The notes below the pieces were generated by a model that ran no database searches, was not told where the DNA came from, and saw only the letters and a list, made by a program, of their open reading frames with translations. A DNA stretch of 6,679 bases from Bacteroidales bacterium UBA1208 (lineage in GTDB: Bacteria; Bacteroidota; Bacteroidia; Bacteroidales; P3): positions 32,321 to 38,999 of the forward strand of contig DBXQ01000118.1 in the NCBI GenBank assembly GCA_002309955.1, written 5' to 3'. Below are positions 1 through 5,671 of this stretch, piece after piece (position 1 is the stretch's first letter; the number at the start of each line of letters is the position of its first letter). Position numbers and translations under genes: made by a program.

Positions 1-78
1 TTCTCCCATCGTTCTCCCATCGTTCTCCCATTTCAAAAGGAGAACTGAGGTAGAACGGAGGTCGAAGGGTGGATGAAT
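1..78. repeat. 11-bp periodic repeat tract
   Basis: TTCTCCCATCG occurs as two full tandem copies (1-11, 12-22) plus nine bases of a third (23-31). From 35 onward the complementary theme continues with the same 11-base period in degenerate form: AAAAGGAGAAC (35-45), TGAGGTAGAAC (46-56), GGAGGTCGAAG (57-67) and GGTGGATGAAT (68-78). The two orientations meet in a perfect 7-bp inverted repeat, GTTCTCC (22-28) and GGAGAAC (39-45), with a 10-base spacer. The tract is cut by the window edge, so its full length is unknown. Function is unknown. It may end the transcript of a gene to the left, or be a remnant of a tandem array. Confidence 0.6.
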
Positions 79-260
79 GAGCGGACCAAGGGCAATGCAA
101 AAAAGCCCCTGGGCGCAAGTGGAGGGAGATTCGCGGGAAAGGGCGCGCATTGATAAGGTATGACGGAAATGGCGGAACCGTTTTTATTGTGCCTGACAAG
201 GAAAAGCCGGAGTAACTAAAACGACCGTACAACACCCCTGCAGCCGCAGCAACAGAAACG
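79..260. other. Non-coding or decayed stretch before the first gene
   Basis: No convincing gene or TAnnTTTG promoter box is visible here. The frame ending in TAA at 213-215 reads like protein near its end (YDGNGGTVFIVPDKEKPE), but stops at 51-53 and 78-80 interrupt it and there is no ATG or GTG between 81 and 215. A second short frame from ATG 73 runs to a stop at 151-153. These could be remnants of one small gene broken by a frameshift, but nothing here confirms that. From 216 the frame of the next gene is open with no stop, so a longer N-terminus with a non-standard start cannot be strictly excluded. Confidence 0.4.
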
Positions 261-842
261 ATGGCATACGGCAGCCGTGGCACGGTTCTTGATACCACAA
301 AACACATGGACAAGCAACGAATGATTTTCGAAATAGACCGCCACACCGTCACCGAAGGCGACGTGGTGGAAGTGAAGTGGGACTGCACCGGTTCCGAACA
401 GACAACGCTCACGCTCGACAACGGTTTCCGAGCCACAGACATCCCTGTGGAACCTATCGGCACAAAACGTTTTCGTCTCAACCGCTCCAAAGGGCGCACA
501 CGGCTCACCATCGCCGTGACCATAGCGGGCAAGACCCATCGCAAAACCGTTGCCGTGCGCGTAAAGAAAATACCCACCGTGAAAGCGGAGACAATAGACC
601 ATCGCGGCCGCAGAGTGGGAGCCGTGGGGATGTGGTGGAAGCGTGTTGTGACAAAATGGCAGGACATACGTGCCAAGATCCGTTTGGCCATGCAATCCAT
701 GCCTGAGCGGAAACAGATGGCTCTGAAAATGCTGACTCTTATTGGCGTAGCATTGATTCTGAGTGCCATTTGGCCCCGGTTGTATGGTGCCGTACTGATG
801 GTGGTGATTGTCTATTTGATGGTGGTGCTGTTGCGCCGTTGA
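261..842 (+). CDS. Hypothetical protein with predicted Ig-like domain and C-terminal membrane hairpin
   Basis: The protein is 193 aa from ATG 261, and no family name is recognised with confidence. Residues about 21-103 look like a beta-sandwich: alternating hydrophobic strands, a W-D-C motif near 40-42, and a basic FRLNRSKGRTRL stretch. Residues about 104-152 are rich in Lys and Arg. Two hydrophobic helices follow (about 154-171 and 174-191), split by a WPR turn, and the chain ends in RR. The positive-inside rule suggests that both the Ig-like domain and the C-terminus face the cytoplasm, with the hairpin as a membrane anchor. There is no signal peptide. The start is uncertain: ATG 306 (MDKQRMIFEID) and ATG 321 (MIFEID) are equally plausible, and the domain begins only at about residue 22. 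No promoter box is visible upstream. The gene converges on comEC with 13 bp between the two stops. Confidence 0.75.
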   Translation: MAYGSRGTVLDTTKHMDKQRMIFEIDRHTVTEGDVVEVKWDCTGSEQTTLTLDNGFRATDIPVEPIGTKRFRLNRSKGRTRLTIAVTIAGKTHRKTVAVRVKKIPTVKAETIDHRGRRVGAVGMWWKRVVTKWQDIRAKIRLAMQSMPERKQMALKMLTLIGVALILSAIWPRLYGAVLMVVIVYLMVVLLRR

Positions 843-855
843 TTGGTGAGACAGA

Positions 856-2829
856 CTATCGAGGGTTCCGGCGCTGCCCATTCCTCGGCACAAGGGTGTC
901 CAAGTCCATCCTTTCCTCCCCGAAACAAAGTATACCCCCTTGCAGCAAAAGACGGCCATCGTTGAAAGCAGTGTCGGCAGGCAACACTGTGGTAGAAAGG
1001 GTGCGGCAATGGTTCAGCATCCCATCACGCTGGAAACGTATTCTCTCGGGATTGCGTGCCACCACGCTATCGCACACCAGATAGCTGTGACGGCCGTCGA
1101 AACATTCCACCGCCAGATGCCTATCGGCCTTGTAGACCACCACCGAGTGCTGGCGTACAGCCCACATGTTGACCACCGTGAGACACACAACAAACACAAG
1201 CAGCAGTGCCGAGGCCGCAGGCAATGCCCACCGCAGAGAGCTTCGGAGAAAGAGTGTGACAAACAGCAGAGCGGCAAAGAGAAGCACAAGCATGAAGGGA
1301 CTGCAATAGAGGTTCGCGAACTCGGCGCAGGGCAAAGTGCCGACCCAAGCGGCAAGGCCGTCGGCAAAGTTGAACTCCTGCTGCGCCAGCCATACCGCGG
1401 CATGCCCTGGGAGAGAGGCTTGCGGCAACAACAGCACCAACAACACCGTGGCCAACAGAAGCCCGGCAAAAGGCACGACAAGCAGATTGGCTATGATGAA
1501 CCAAGTATAGACCTGATGGAAGTAATAGAGCTGGAGCGGAAGTGTGAACATTTGGGCTGATAAGGAAATACAAATCAATTTCCATACATGGCTTACGGGC
1601 TGTCTCCACCATTTTTCGAAAGGCAGTTTGACAAGCGACTCCAATGGGTCTTGCAAAGCAAAAATACCCAACACAGCCATATAAGAGAATTGGAAACCGA
1701 CATCGAAGAGCAGGTTGGGATTGATGAAAAGGAGCAACACCGCCGAAGTGCAGAGATTGTTGAGTACGGCCGGACGTTGCTGAGCCATGTAGCCAATACG
1801 CAGGAGGGTGAACATCACGGCGGCACGAAGAGTGGAGGGAGCCAGACCGGTGATGACGGTGAAACCCCAGATGGCCAAAATCTGAACGGTGCCTCTCAGA
1901 ACACGGTGCCACTTCAGTTTGCCCAAAAAGAAAAAGAGCAACCCTGCCAACCATGCCACAATGCCCACATGCAAGCCGGAAACACAAAGGAGATGCACAA
2001 TGCCCGCCTGACGGAAATGGAGAAGCGTGGTGTCGTCGAGGTCGTCGCGCCAACCCAATAGCAATGCAGCAGCCATGCCTTTGTGTTGGGGGCTGAGAGC
2101 GGTGGATTGCAGACGATGGACAAGCCGCCGTTGCACCTGTTTTGACCACGCCATAAACCCCGTTTGACGGGACAGGCCATCGGGACACACGCTCCACCGA
2201 CCTGACGGGACATAGCATTGCCATGCAATCCCTTTATGCAGCAAATAGCGGCGATAGTCGAACTGATAGGGGTTGACACTGCTGTCCGGCCGTTGCGGCA
2301 TGGCGCGGACAACAAGACGCTCGCCATAGCGCAAAGCGGCGGCGGCACTGTCCTTTTGGAGGTAGAGCAGGATGGGGCAATCGGCTTTGAGCCATGAATC
2401 GCCATGCCAGACAGATTCCACCCGGGCTTTTACCTTGTATGTCTTGGAAGCTTGACGAGGGGTATCGGCAATTCGAACTTGGAACGTGACTTTTTCACGG
2501 TCGTGACTCCCCCACCCCACCGAAGGGAGACCAACAGTAGGATCGGTACGATGGGAAGTGGCGAGAAAACATCCCAAAGCAATGAAAAACAGCCAAAGCG
2601 CAGGGAGATACAGCCGTTGCAACCACGGCACCCTGGCAAAAGCCCCCACCGACATCAACACCGCAGCAACAAGAAGAAACGACAACAGGAACGGAACACC
2701 CGAGACAGGCAGACATTCGGCACAGGCAATGCCGACAACAAAAGCAAGCACGACACGCAACATCGGAGCCCGACCCATAAGCATGGACCAGACCTCAGAG
2801 AGCGTGGCGGGAAGTTTCTTGTTAAGCAT
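856..2829 (-). CDS. comEC: ComEC/Rec2 family DNA-uptake channel protein, possibly shortened at the C-terminus
   Basis: This 657-aa polytopic inner-membrane protein resembles ComEC, the channel that passes single-stranded DNA into the cytoplasm during transformation. Residues about 24-90 hold N-terminal membrane helices. Residues about 112-215 form a soluble beta-rich segment of the DUF4131/OB type, with the NPYQFDYRRYL motif at 186-196. The competence domain follows at about 248-470, with the hallmark HLLCVSGLHVG at 279-289, TGLAPSTLRAAVM at 327-339 and FDVGFQFSYMAVLG at 375-388. More helices run to about 553. The usual C-terminal metallo-beta-lactamase domain of Gram-positive ComEC is absent, as is common in Bacteroidetes. 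The tail after LCFGEER (634-640) does not look like the remaining family tail, and the protein stops 17 residues later. The start could also be Met16 or Met18, because MGRAPMLR resembles the usual N-terminus. Competence in this host is inferred, not shown. Confidence 0.93.
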   Translation of the reverse strand: MLNKKLPATLSEVWSMLMGRAPMLRVVLAFVVGIACAECLPVSGVPFLLSFLLVAAVLMSVGAFARVPWLQRLYLPALWLFFIALGCFLATSHRTDPTVGLPSVGWGSHDREKVTFQVRIADTPRQASKTYKVKARVESVWHGDSWLKADCPILLYLQKDSAAAALRYGERLVVRAMPQRPDSSVNPYQFDYRRYLLHKGIAWQCYVPSGRWSVCPDGLSRQTGFMAWSKQVQRRLVHRLQSTALSPQHKGMAAALLLGWRDDLDDTTLLHFRQAGIVHLLCVSGLHVGIVAWLAGLLFFFLGKLKWHRVLRGTVQILAIWGFTVITGLAPSTLRAAVMFTLLRIGYMAQQRPAVLNNLCTSAVLLLFINPNLLFDVGFQFSYMAVLGIFALQDPLESLVKLPFEKWWRQPVSHVWKLICISLSAQMFTLPLQLYYFHQVYTWFIIANLLVVPFAGLLLATVLLVLLLPQASLPGHAAVWLAQQEFNFADGLAAWVGTLPCAEFANLYCSPFMLVLLFAALLFVTLFLRSSLRWALPAASALLLVFVVCLTVVNMWAVRQHSVVVYKADRHLAVECFDGRHSYLVCDSVVARNPERIRFQRDGMLNHCRTLSTTVLPADTAFNDGRLLLQGGILCFGEERMDLDTLVPRNGQRRNPR

Positions 2830-2848
2830 TGCGCTTGTTTTACGTTTT

Positions 2849-2921
2849 AGTGAATAGTGACAAATGATTAGTGAATAGGCAACTGTATTGTCGAATCACT
2901 AATCACTTGTCACTATTCACT
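2849..2921. repeat. Long palindromic repeat (copy 1), heptad-based hairpin
   Basis: Arms 2849-2876 and 2894-2921 are inverted repeats matching at 26 of 28 positions. The 17-base centre extends the stem, because GGCAA (2878-2882) pairs with TTGTC (2888-2892) through one G-T wobble, leaving the apical loop CTGTA. The right arm is four 7-base units: AATCACT, AATCACT, TGTCACT, ATTCACT. The palindrome ends 20 bases before the comEC start codon on the minus strand, so it would lie in that gene's 5' leader if transcription starts farther out. A second copy with the same apex is at 4321-4367, so this is a dispersed intergenic repeat rather than a chance hairpin. Function is unknown. Confidence 0.85.
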
Positions 2922-3046
2922 TTTTACTTTTAAACCGTTCTGGATTCAACCGCGAATAACGGGAGAAACAATCGTTTATTATGTCAATGCTTACGCGGGG
3001 TTACTGTTGGAACAGATTATTTTTTCGCCATGTTGAATGATTTGTG

Positions 3047-3054
3047 TATCTTTG
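3047..3054 (+). promoter_or_regulatory. Bacteroidetes -7 promoter box (TAnnTTTG)
   Basis: TATCTTTG matches the TAnnTTTG -7 consensus of the Bacteroidetes primary sigma factor, in the familiar context TTTGTGTATCTTTGCA. The -33 element is only approximate: a T run at 3021-3025, about 21 bases upstream. Transcription would start near 3060, giving the LD-carboxypeptidase gene a leader of roughly 135 nt. This assignment is from motif only. Confidence 0.6.
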
Positions 3055-3060
3055 CAAAGT

Positions 3061-3155
3061 GAAAACGTGTGAATGAATGTGTGAACTTGTAAATGTGTGA
3101 ATGTATGAATCGATTAACGAATTAACGAATTCAATTCACTTGTCACTAATCACTA
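3061..3155. repeat. AT-rich simple repeats and half-copy of the heptad repeat in the 5' leader
   Basis: The stretch has several diverged copies of ATGTGTGAAT (around 3067-3108), then overlapping GATTAAC/GAATTAAC units (about 3113-3130), then three heptads ATTCACT, TGTCACT and AATCACT (3134-3154). The heptads match the right arm of the palindromes at 2849-2921 and 4321-4367, but their left arm and apex are missing here. No reading frame is supported. The tract lies between the promoter box and the ATG at 3195. Confidence 0.65.
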
Positions 3156-3194
3156 TAAGACATGAATATTAACAACTAAAAACAATATATTTGT

Positions 3195-4295
3195 ATGAGA
3201 CGTAACATTATCACAGTGTTGTTGCTGGCAGCAGTTTTCGCGCTGGCATCGTGTAACAAGGAATCTATCACACCGATAGAAGATACGCAGACTTTACAAT
3301 GCGTAAAACCTGCATATCTGAAGGCAGGCGACAAGGTGGCGCTTATCTCACCCTCGTACTACACACCGATAGAGAACGTGAAAAAGGCTGCCGATGTGCT
3401 ACGCGGGTGGGGACTGGACCCCATTATCGGCCCCAATGTGGACAAACTGTATGCCGGCAAGTATGCAGGGACGGTGGCAGAACGCATTAGCGACCTGCGC
3501 TGGGCGTTGAACGACACGAGTATCAAGGCCATCATCTGCAACCGCGGAGGATACGGCACCATCCAGCTTATTGACGAGATGAGTCTCGACGAATGGGGTG
3601 CTCATCCGAAGTGGTTGGTGGGGTTCAGCGATATTTCTACGCTGCATGGGTTGCTGAACCGCGCAGGGGTGATGAGCATTCACGGCACGATGAGTTCTTT
3701 CCTGGCCGCGGGAGGTACGGACGAGACGAGCACTTTGATGCGCGATTTGCTTATGGGGGGTGTGCCTCGCTACGAATTGCCTGCCCATCCACAGAATATC
3801 ACGGGCAAGGCTACGGGTGTGCTGGTGGGAGGAAACATCTGCACTTTTGTCCCCAATCTGGGTACTCAGGCGGATGCCACGGCAAGCGGTAATCTTATCC
3901 TCTTCATAGAGGAGGTGGGCGAGTCGATGCATAATATCGACCGTCAGTTTAACATTCTTGCGATGAACGGTGTGCTGAATCGCTGCAAGGGTGTAGTGCT
4001 GGGTGAGTTTACAAGTTGCGGCAGCGAGTTTTCATACGAAAGTGTTGAGGCTATGCTGCACGAATATTTGAAGAAGTATGACATCCCCGTGCTTTGCGGT
4101 TTCCCTGCCGGACACGACGACGTGAATCTGCCTTTGGTGATGGGTGCTCCCGTCACTATTGATGTGCGCAACGATGGTGCCACCTTGCAGTTTAATATTG
4201 AGGGGCAGCAGCAGACAGTTTACACTTCTACTGTCACGGCACCTGTCAGTCTCCCTGTTGACACTCGCATGAGGATGGCCGGCAAACGGGATTGA
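3195..4295 (+). CDS. LD-carboxypeptidase-like peptidase (S66 family), lipoprotein
   Basis: This 366-aa protein belongs to the S66 family, which cleaves the L,D bond before the terminal D-Ala of murein tetrapeptides in peptidoglycan recycling. The N-terminus is a lipoprotein signal peptide with lipobox LASC and Cys20 as the lipidation site. Family landmarks are in order: AGDKVALISPSYY (44-56) opens the fold; CNRGGYGTIQLID (115-127) is the Arg-Gly-Gly-Tyr-Gly motif; GFSD puts the nucleophile at Ser145; LFIEEVGE supplies the acid at Glu239 (or Glu240); and AGHDDVNLPLVMG supplies His307. All three catalytic positions are intact. E. coli LdcA is cytoplasmic, so a lipid-anchored version implies action in the periplasm or at the outer membrane. 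Murein fragments as substrate are inferred from the family. Microcin-immunity (MccF-like) activity is the main alternative. The gene stands alone, with its own promoter and related repeats on both sides. Confidence 0.92.
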   Translation: MRRNIITVLLLAAVFALASCNKESITPIEDTQTLQCVKPAYLKAGDKVALISPSYYTPIENVKKAADVLRGWGLDPIIGPNVDKLYAGKYAGTVAERISDLRWALNDTSIKAIICNRGGYGTIQLIDEMSLDEWGAHPKWLVGFSDISTLHGLLNRAGVMSIHGTMSSFLAAGGTDETSTLMRDLLMGGVPRYELPAHPQNITGKATGVLVGGNICTFVPNLGTQADATASGNLILFIEEVGESMHNIDRQFNILAMNGVLNRCKGVVLGEFTSCGSEFSYESVEAMLHEYLKKYDIPVLCGFPAGHDDVNLPLVMGAPVTIDVRNDGATLQFNIEGQQQTVYTSTVTAPVSLPVDTRMRMAGKRD

Positions 4296-4491
4296 ATGTG
4301 TGAATTAGTGAGATGTGAAATAGTGATTAGTGATTGGGCAATACATTTGTCTATTCACTAATCACTAAAAAATTTTTCACGGAGTGTAAGAAAAAGGGCT
4401 TTTTTGCGTCTATATAGGTAAATTTAAAGGTTATAGGTTTTAAAGGTGAGAGTATAGTATAAGGTTTAACGTTTTAAATTCAATTGATAGG
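4296..4491. other. AT-rich intergenic leader before the lipoprotein gene
   Basis: The gap holds the second palindromic repeat, then an A-run/GGGC/T-run stretch (4391-4405), then a tandem block. In that block TATAGGT occurs at 4413-4419 and 4432-4438, and TTTAAAGGT at 4423-4431 and 4439-4447. TAAATTTA (4419-4426) and TAGGTTTT (4434-4441) approximate the -7 box, but neither has a TTTG at the right distance. A promoter for the 4492-5542 unit is therefore likely here but not pinned down. No gene is seen in the gap. Confidence 0.5.
4321..4367. repeat. Palindromic repeat (copy 2), same family as copy 1
   Basis: Arms 4321-4335 and 4353-4367 match at 14 of 15 positions around a 17-base centre. GGCAA (4337-4341) can pair with TTGTC (4347-4351), leaving the loop TACAT. 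The arms are heptads (AGTGATT twice; ATTCACT, AATCACT). Past an A-rich bulge, GTGAAA (4315-4320) could also pair with TTTCAC (4375-4380). It begins 26 bases after the LD-carboxypeptidase stop and is followed by a short T run (4373-4377), so it may also serve as that gene's terminator. Confidence 0.8.
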
Positions 4492-4902
4492 ATGAGATTG
4501 TTATTGTTTTTTATGGCGTTGTTGCTGTTTGTTGCCTGCGAGCGCAGTGAGTACACTACCCGAATTACGGGCACTCTTTATACGGACAGCACACTAAGCA
4601 CTCCTGTGGCAGATGATACGGTGTGGTTTTACGATTATACCTATCGTGGAGGCCGTCCAGACAGTACTTTCGTGCAGCCTCCTATCGGTCATGCACTGAC
4701 CGACAAGGAAGGTCGCTTCGGTTTCCTCGACTGGAGCGTCGACGTGAGCAGTTACGACCCCCGGTATGAAAGCAAATTCCAGTTTGATTTTGGACAGTTT
4801 ATCATTGTCCATTGGCCGGACACACTCTTTCGCGGTGAATATTCAGGCAAATACAATCAGTTAGTTCTCTATCCCGGCAAGTACAAAATCCAACAGTATT
4901 GA
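4492..4902 (+). CDS. Small lipoprotein, unknown function, possible beta-sandwich
   Basis: The 136-aa product has a compact lipoprotein signal peptide with lipobox FVAC, so Cys16 would be lipidated and the protein exported. The mature part (ITGTLYTDSTLSTPVADDTV..., with a later TDKEGRFGF turn near 71-79) has the spacing of a carboxypeptidase-regulatory/peptidase-associated beta-sandwich: a short strand, an expanded loop, then a D-x-x-G-x-F turn. This is a resemblance and not a firm family call. The end is rich in aromatics and strand-like (QFIIVHW, QLVLYPGKYKIQQY). No catalytic motif is seen. The ATG follows the A/T-rich TTTTAAATTCAATTGATAGG, with a weak AGG just before the start. The stop at 4900-4902 is one base from the next ATG, so the two genes are almost certainly cotranscribed and perhaps translationally coupled. 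Confidence 0.82.
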   Translation: MRLLLFFMALLLFVACERSEYTTRITGTLYTDSTLSTPVADDTVWFYDYTYRGGRPDSTFVQPPIGHALTDKEGRFGFLDWSVDVSSYDPRYESKFQFDFGQFIIVHWPDTLFRGEYSGKYNQLVLYPGKYKIQQY

Positions 4903-4903
4903 T

Positions 4904-5542
4904 ATGAAGAAGTTTGTCGTTATCCTCCTGCCCCTGCTGCTCTTGGTAGGCGTTCAGGCGCAAGACTCTGCAAAGGCTTGTATGGCAAATGCTGTTACTG
5001 TCAGTCTGCATCCGCTCGTTGGCGGGGCGGCACTTGTCGCTTACGAGCGTGCCCTACCCTTCCGCTCTTCGGTTGAAGTGGAACTGGGTGGCCAAGGTTT
5101 CCGTTGGGAGGAATGGCGGGGTTCTGCCTGGAATGCTCACACACGACCGGGCTACGTGGCCACGGTGGGATACAAGTTCTATTTCCCCTTCGATGAGGAT
5201 GATTTGCCAAAAATGGAAAACGGCGGGCTGGCACACCTCAGCTGGTATCTCAAGTTGCGCCTCGCCTATGTCTACCAATGGAGCTCCTACGACATCTTTG
5301 TCGGCAACCGGGGCTGGGACATCCTCACCGAGCGCCACACTTACCATGAGCAGGACCTTACGCTTGCGTTTATATGTGGTTTCCAGTATGTGGGGAAAAG
5401 GGGCTTTGTGATGTCGCCTTTCATCGGCTACAATATGCCCCTGATAGTCGACGGCCCCTTCCATACCAAGGAAAACCCCGGCAACAGTGCCGCCTACGCA
5501 GCGTTGCTGACAGCCGGCGTCAAACTGGGATGGGCATTCTAA
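4904..5542 (+). CDS. Secreted protein, probable outer-membrane beta-barrel, unknown function
   Basis: The 212-aa product has a type I signal peptide (MKKFVVILLPLLLLVGVQA, cleavage likely after Ala19). The mature chain shows repeated amphipathic strands ending in aromatic residues, for example AALVAYERAL, SSVEVELGGQGFRW, GYVATVGYKFYFPF, WYLKLRLAYVYQW, DLTLAFICGFQYVG, FVMSPFIGYNM and ALLTAGVKLGWAF. The final residue is Phe, as in substrates of the outer-membrane assembly (BAM) machinery. This fits a small barrel of about eight strands, similar in style to DUF3575/OmpW-like proteins. The exact family is not recognised and substrate or partner is unknown. It sits one base after the lipoprotein gene, which suggests the two products work together at the outer membrane. 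A hairpin after the stop (5570-5592) probably ends the transcript. Confidence 0.82.
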   Translation: MKKFVVILLPLLLLVGVQAQDSAKACMANAVTVSLHPLVGGAALVAYERALPFRSSVEVELGGQGFRWEEWRGSAWNAHTRPGYVATVGYKFYFPFDEDDLPKMENGGLAHLSWYLKLRLAYVYQWSSYDIFVGNRGWDILTERHTYHEQDLTLAFICGFQYVGKRGFVMSPFIGYNMPLIVDGPFHTKENPGNSAAYAALLTAGVKLGWAF

Positions 5543-5569
5543 CCTAACAATCGGTTCGGGTTTATTTTT

Positions 5570-5592
5570 ATCCGATTGAGTATTAATCGGAT
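5570..5592 (+). terminator. Hairpin after the lipoprotein/beta-barrel unit
   Basis: ATCCGATT (5570-5577) pairs perfectly with AATCGGAT (5585-5592) around a 7-base loop, followed by TTTATT. This is a plausible intrinsic terminator. A competing hairpin is possible, since CAATCGG (5548-5554) pairs with CCGATTG (5572-5578) around a 17-base loop. The central CCGATT can join only one of the two. Confidence 0.5.
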
Positions 5593-5601
5593 TTTATTGT
5601 G

Positions 5602-5609
5602 TAATTTTG
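5602..5609 (+). promoter_or_regulatory. Bacteroidetes -7 promoter box (TAnnTTTG) for the hydrolase gene
   Basis: TAATTTTG matches the TAnnTTTG consensus exactly. A possible -33 element is ATTG at 5575-5578; its spacing of 23 bases is longer than usual and it overlaps the terminator hairpin. Predicted transcription starts near 5616, leaving a leader of about 55 nt to ATG 5672. This position argues against translation from the TTG at 5576. Confidence 0.6.
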
Positions 5610-5671
5610 CAGCGGCAAATGGCGGTTGGAACATGCCACTTTGTACACAACAAGCGAGACTATTCACTAAT

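Noticed and set aside
1..78. CRISPR-like array
   Set aside because: The units are 11 bases long and directly adjacent, with no spacers and no cas genes nearby.
216..959. Minus-strand frame of 247 codons
   Set aside because: It is antisense to the 261-842 gene, and its His- and Cys-rich composition is typical of a shadow frame. It also runs across two convergent stops.
940..2061. Plus-strand frames of 206 and 157 codons opposite comEC
   Set aside because: They are rich in Gln, His and Arg with no recognisable motif, as expected for the reverse of a hydrophobic protein gene.
1121..2224. Minus-strand frame of 367 codons inside comEC
   Set aside because: It overlaps comEC in another frame and lacks any membrane or domain pattern, while comEC shows clear family motifs in its own frame.
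2981..3040. Possible 19-codon small protein (MSMLTRGYCWNRLFFRHVE)
   Set aside because: It lies just upstream of and partly under the promoter region, has no well-placed ribosome binding site, and has no family support.
3186..3193. TATATTTG as a second promoter box for the LD-carboxypeptidase gene
   Set aside because: It fits TAnnTTTG, but it ends one base before the start codon, so transcription would begin inside the coding sequence. No -33 TTTG is in place.
4391..4405. A-run, GGGC, T-run as an intrinsic terminator
   Set aside because: The stem would be almost all A-T pairs with a very small loop. The palindrome at 4321-4367 is a better candidate for ending the upstream transcript.
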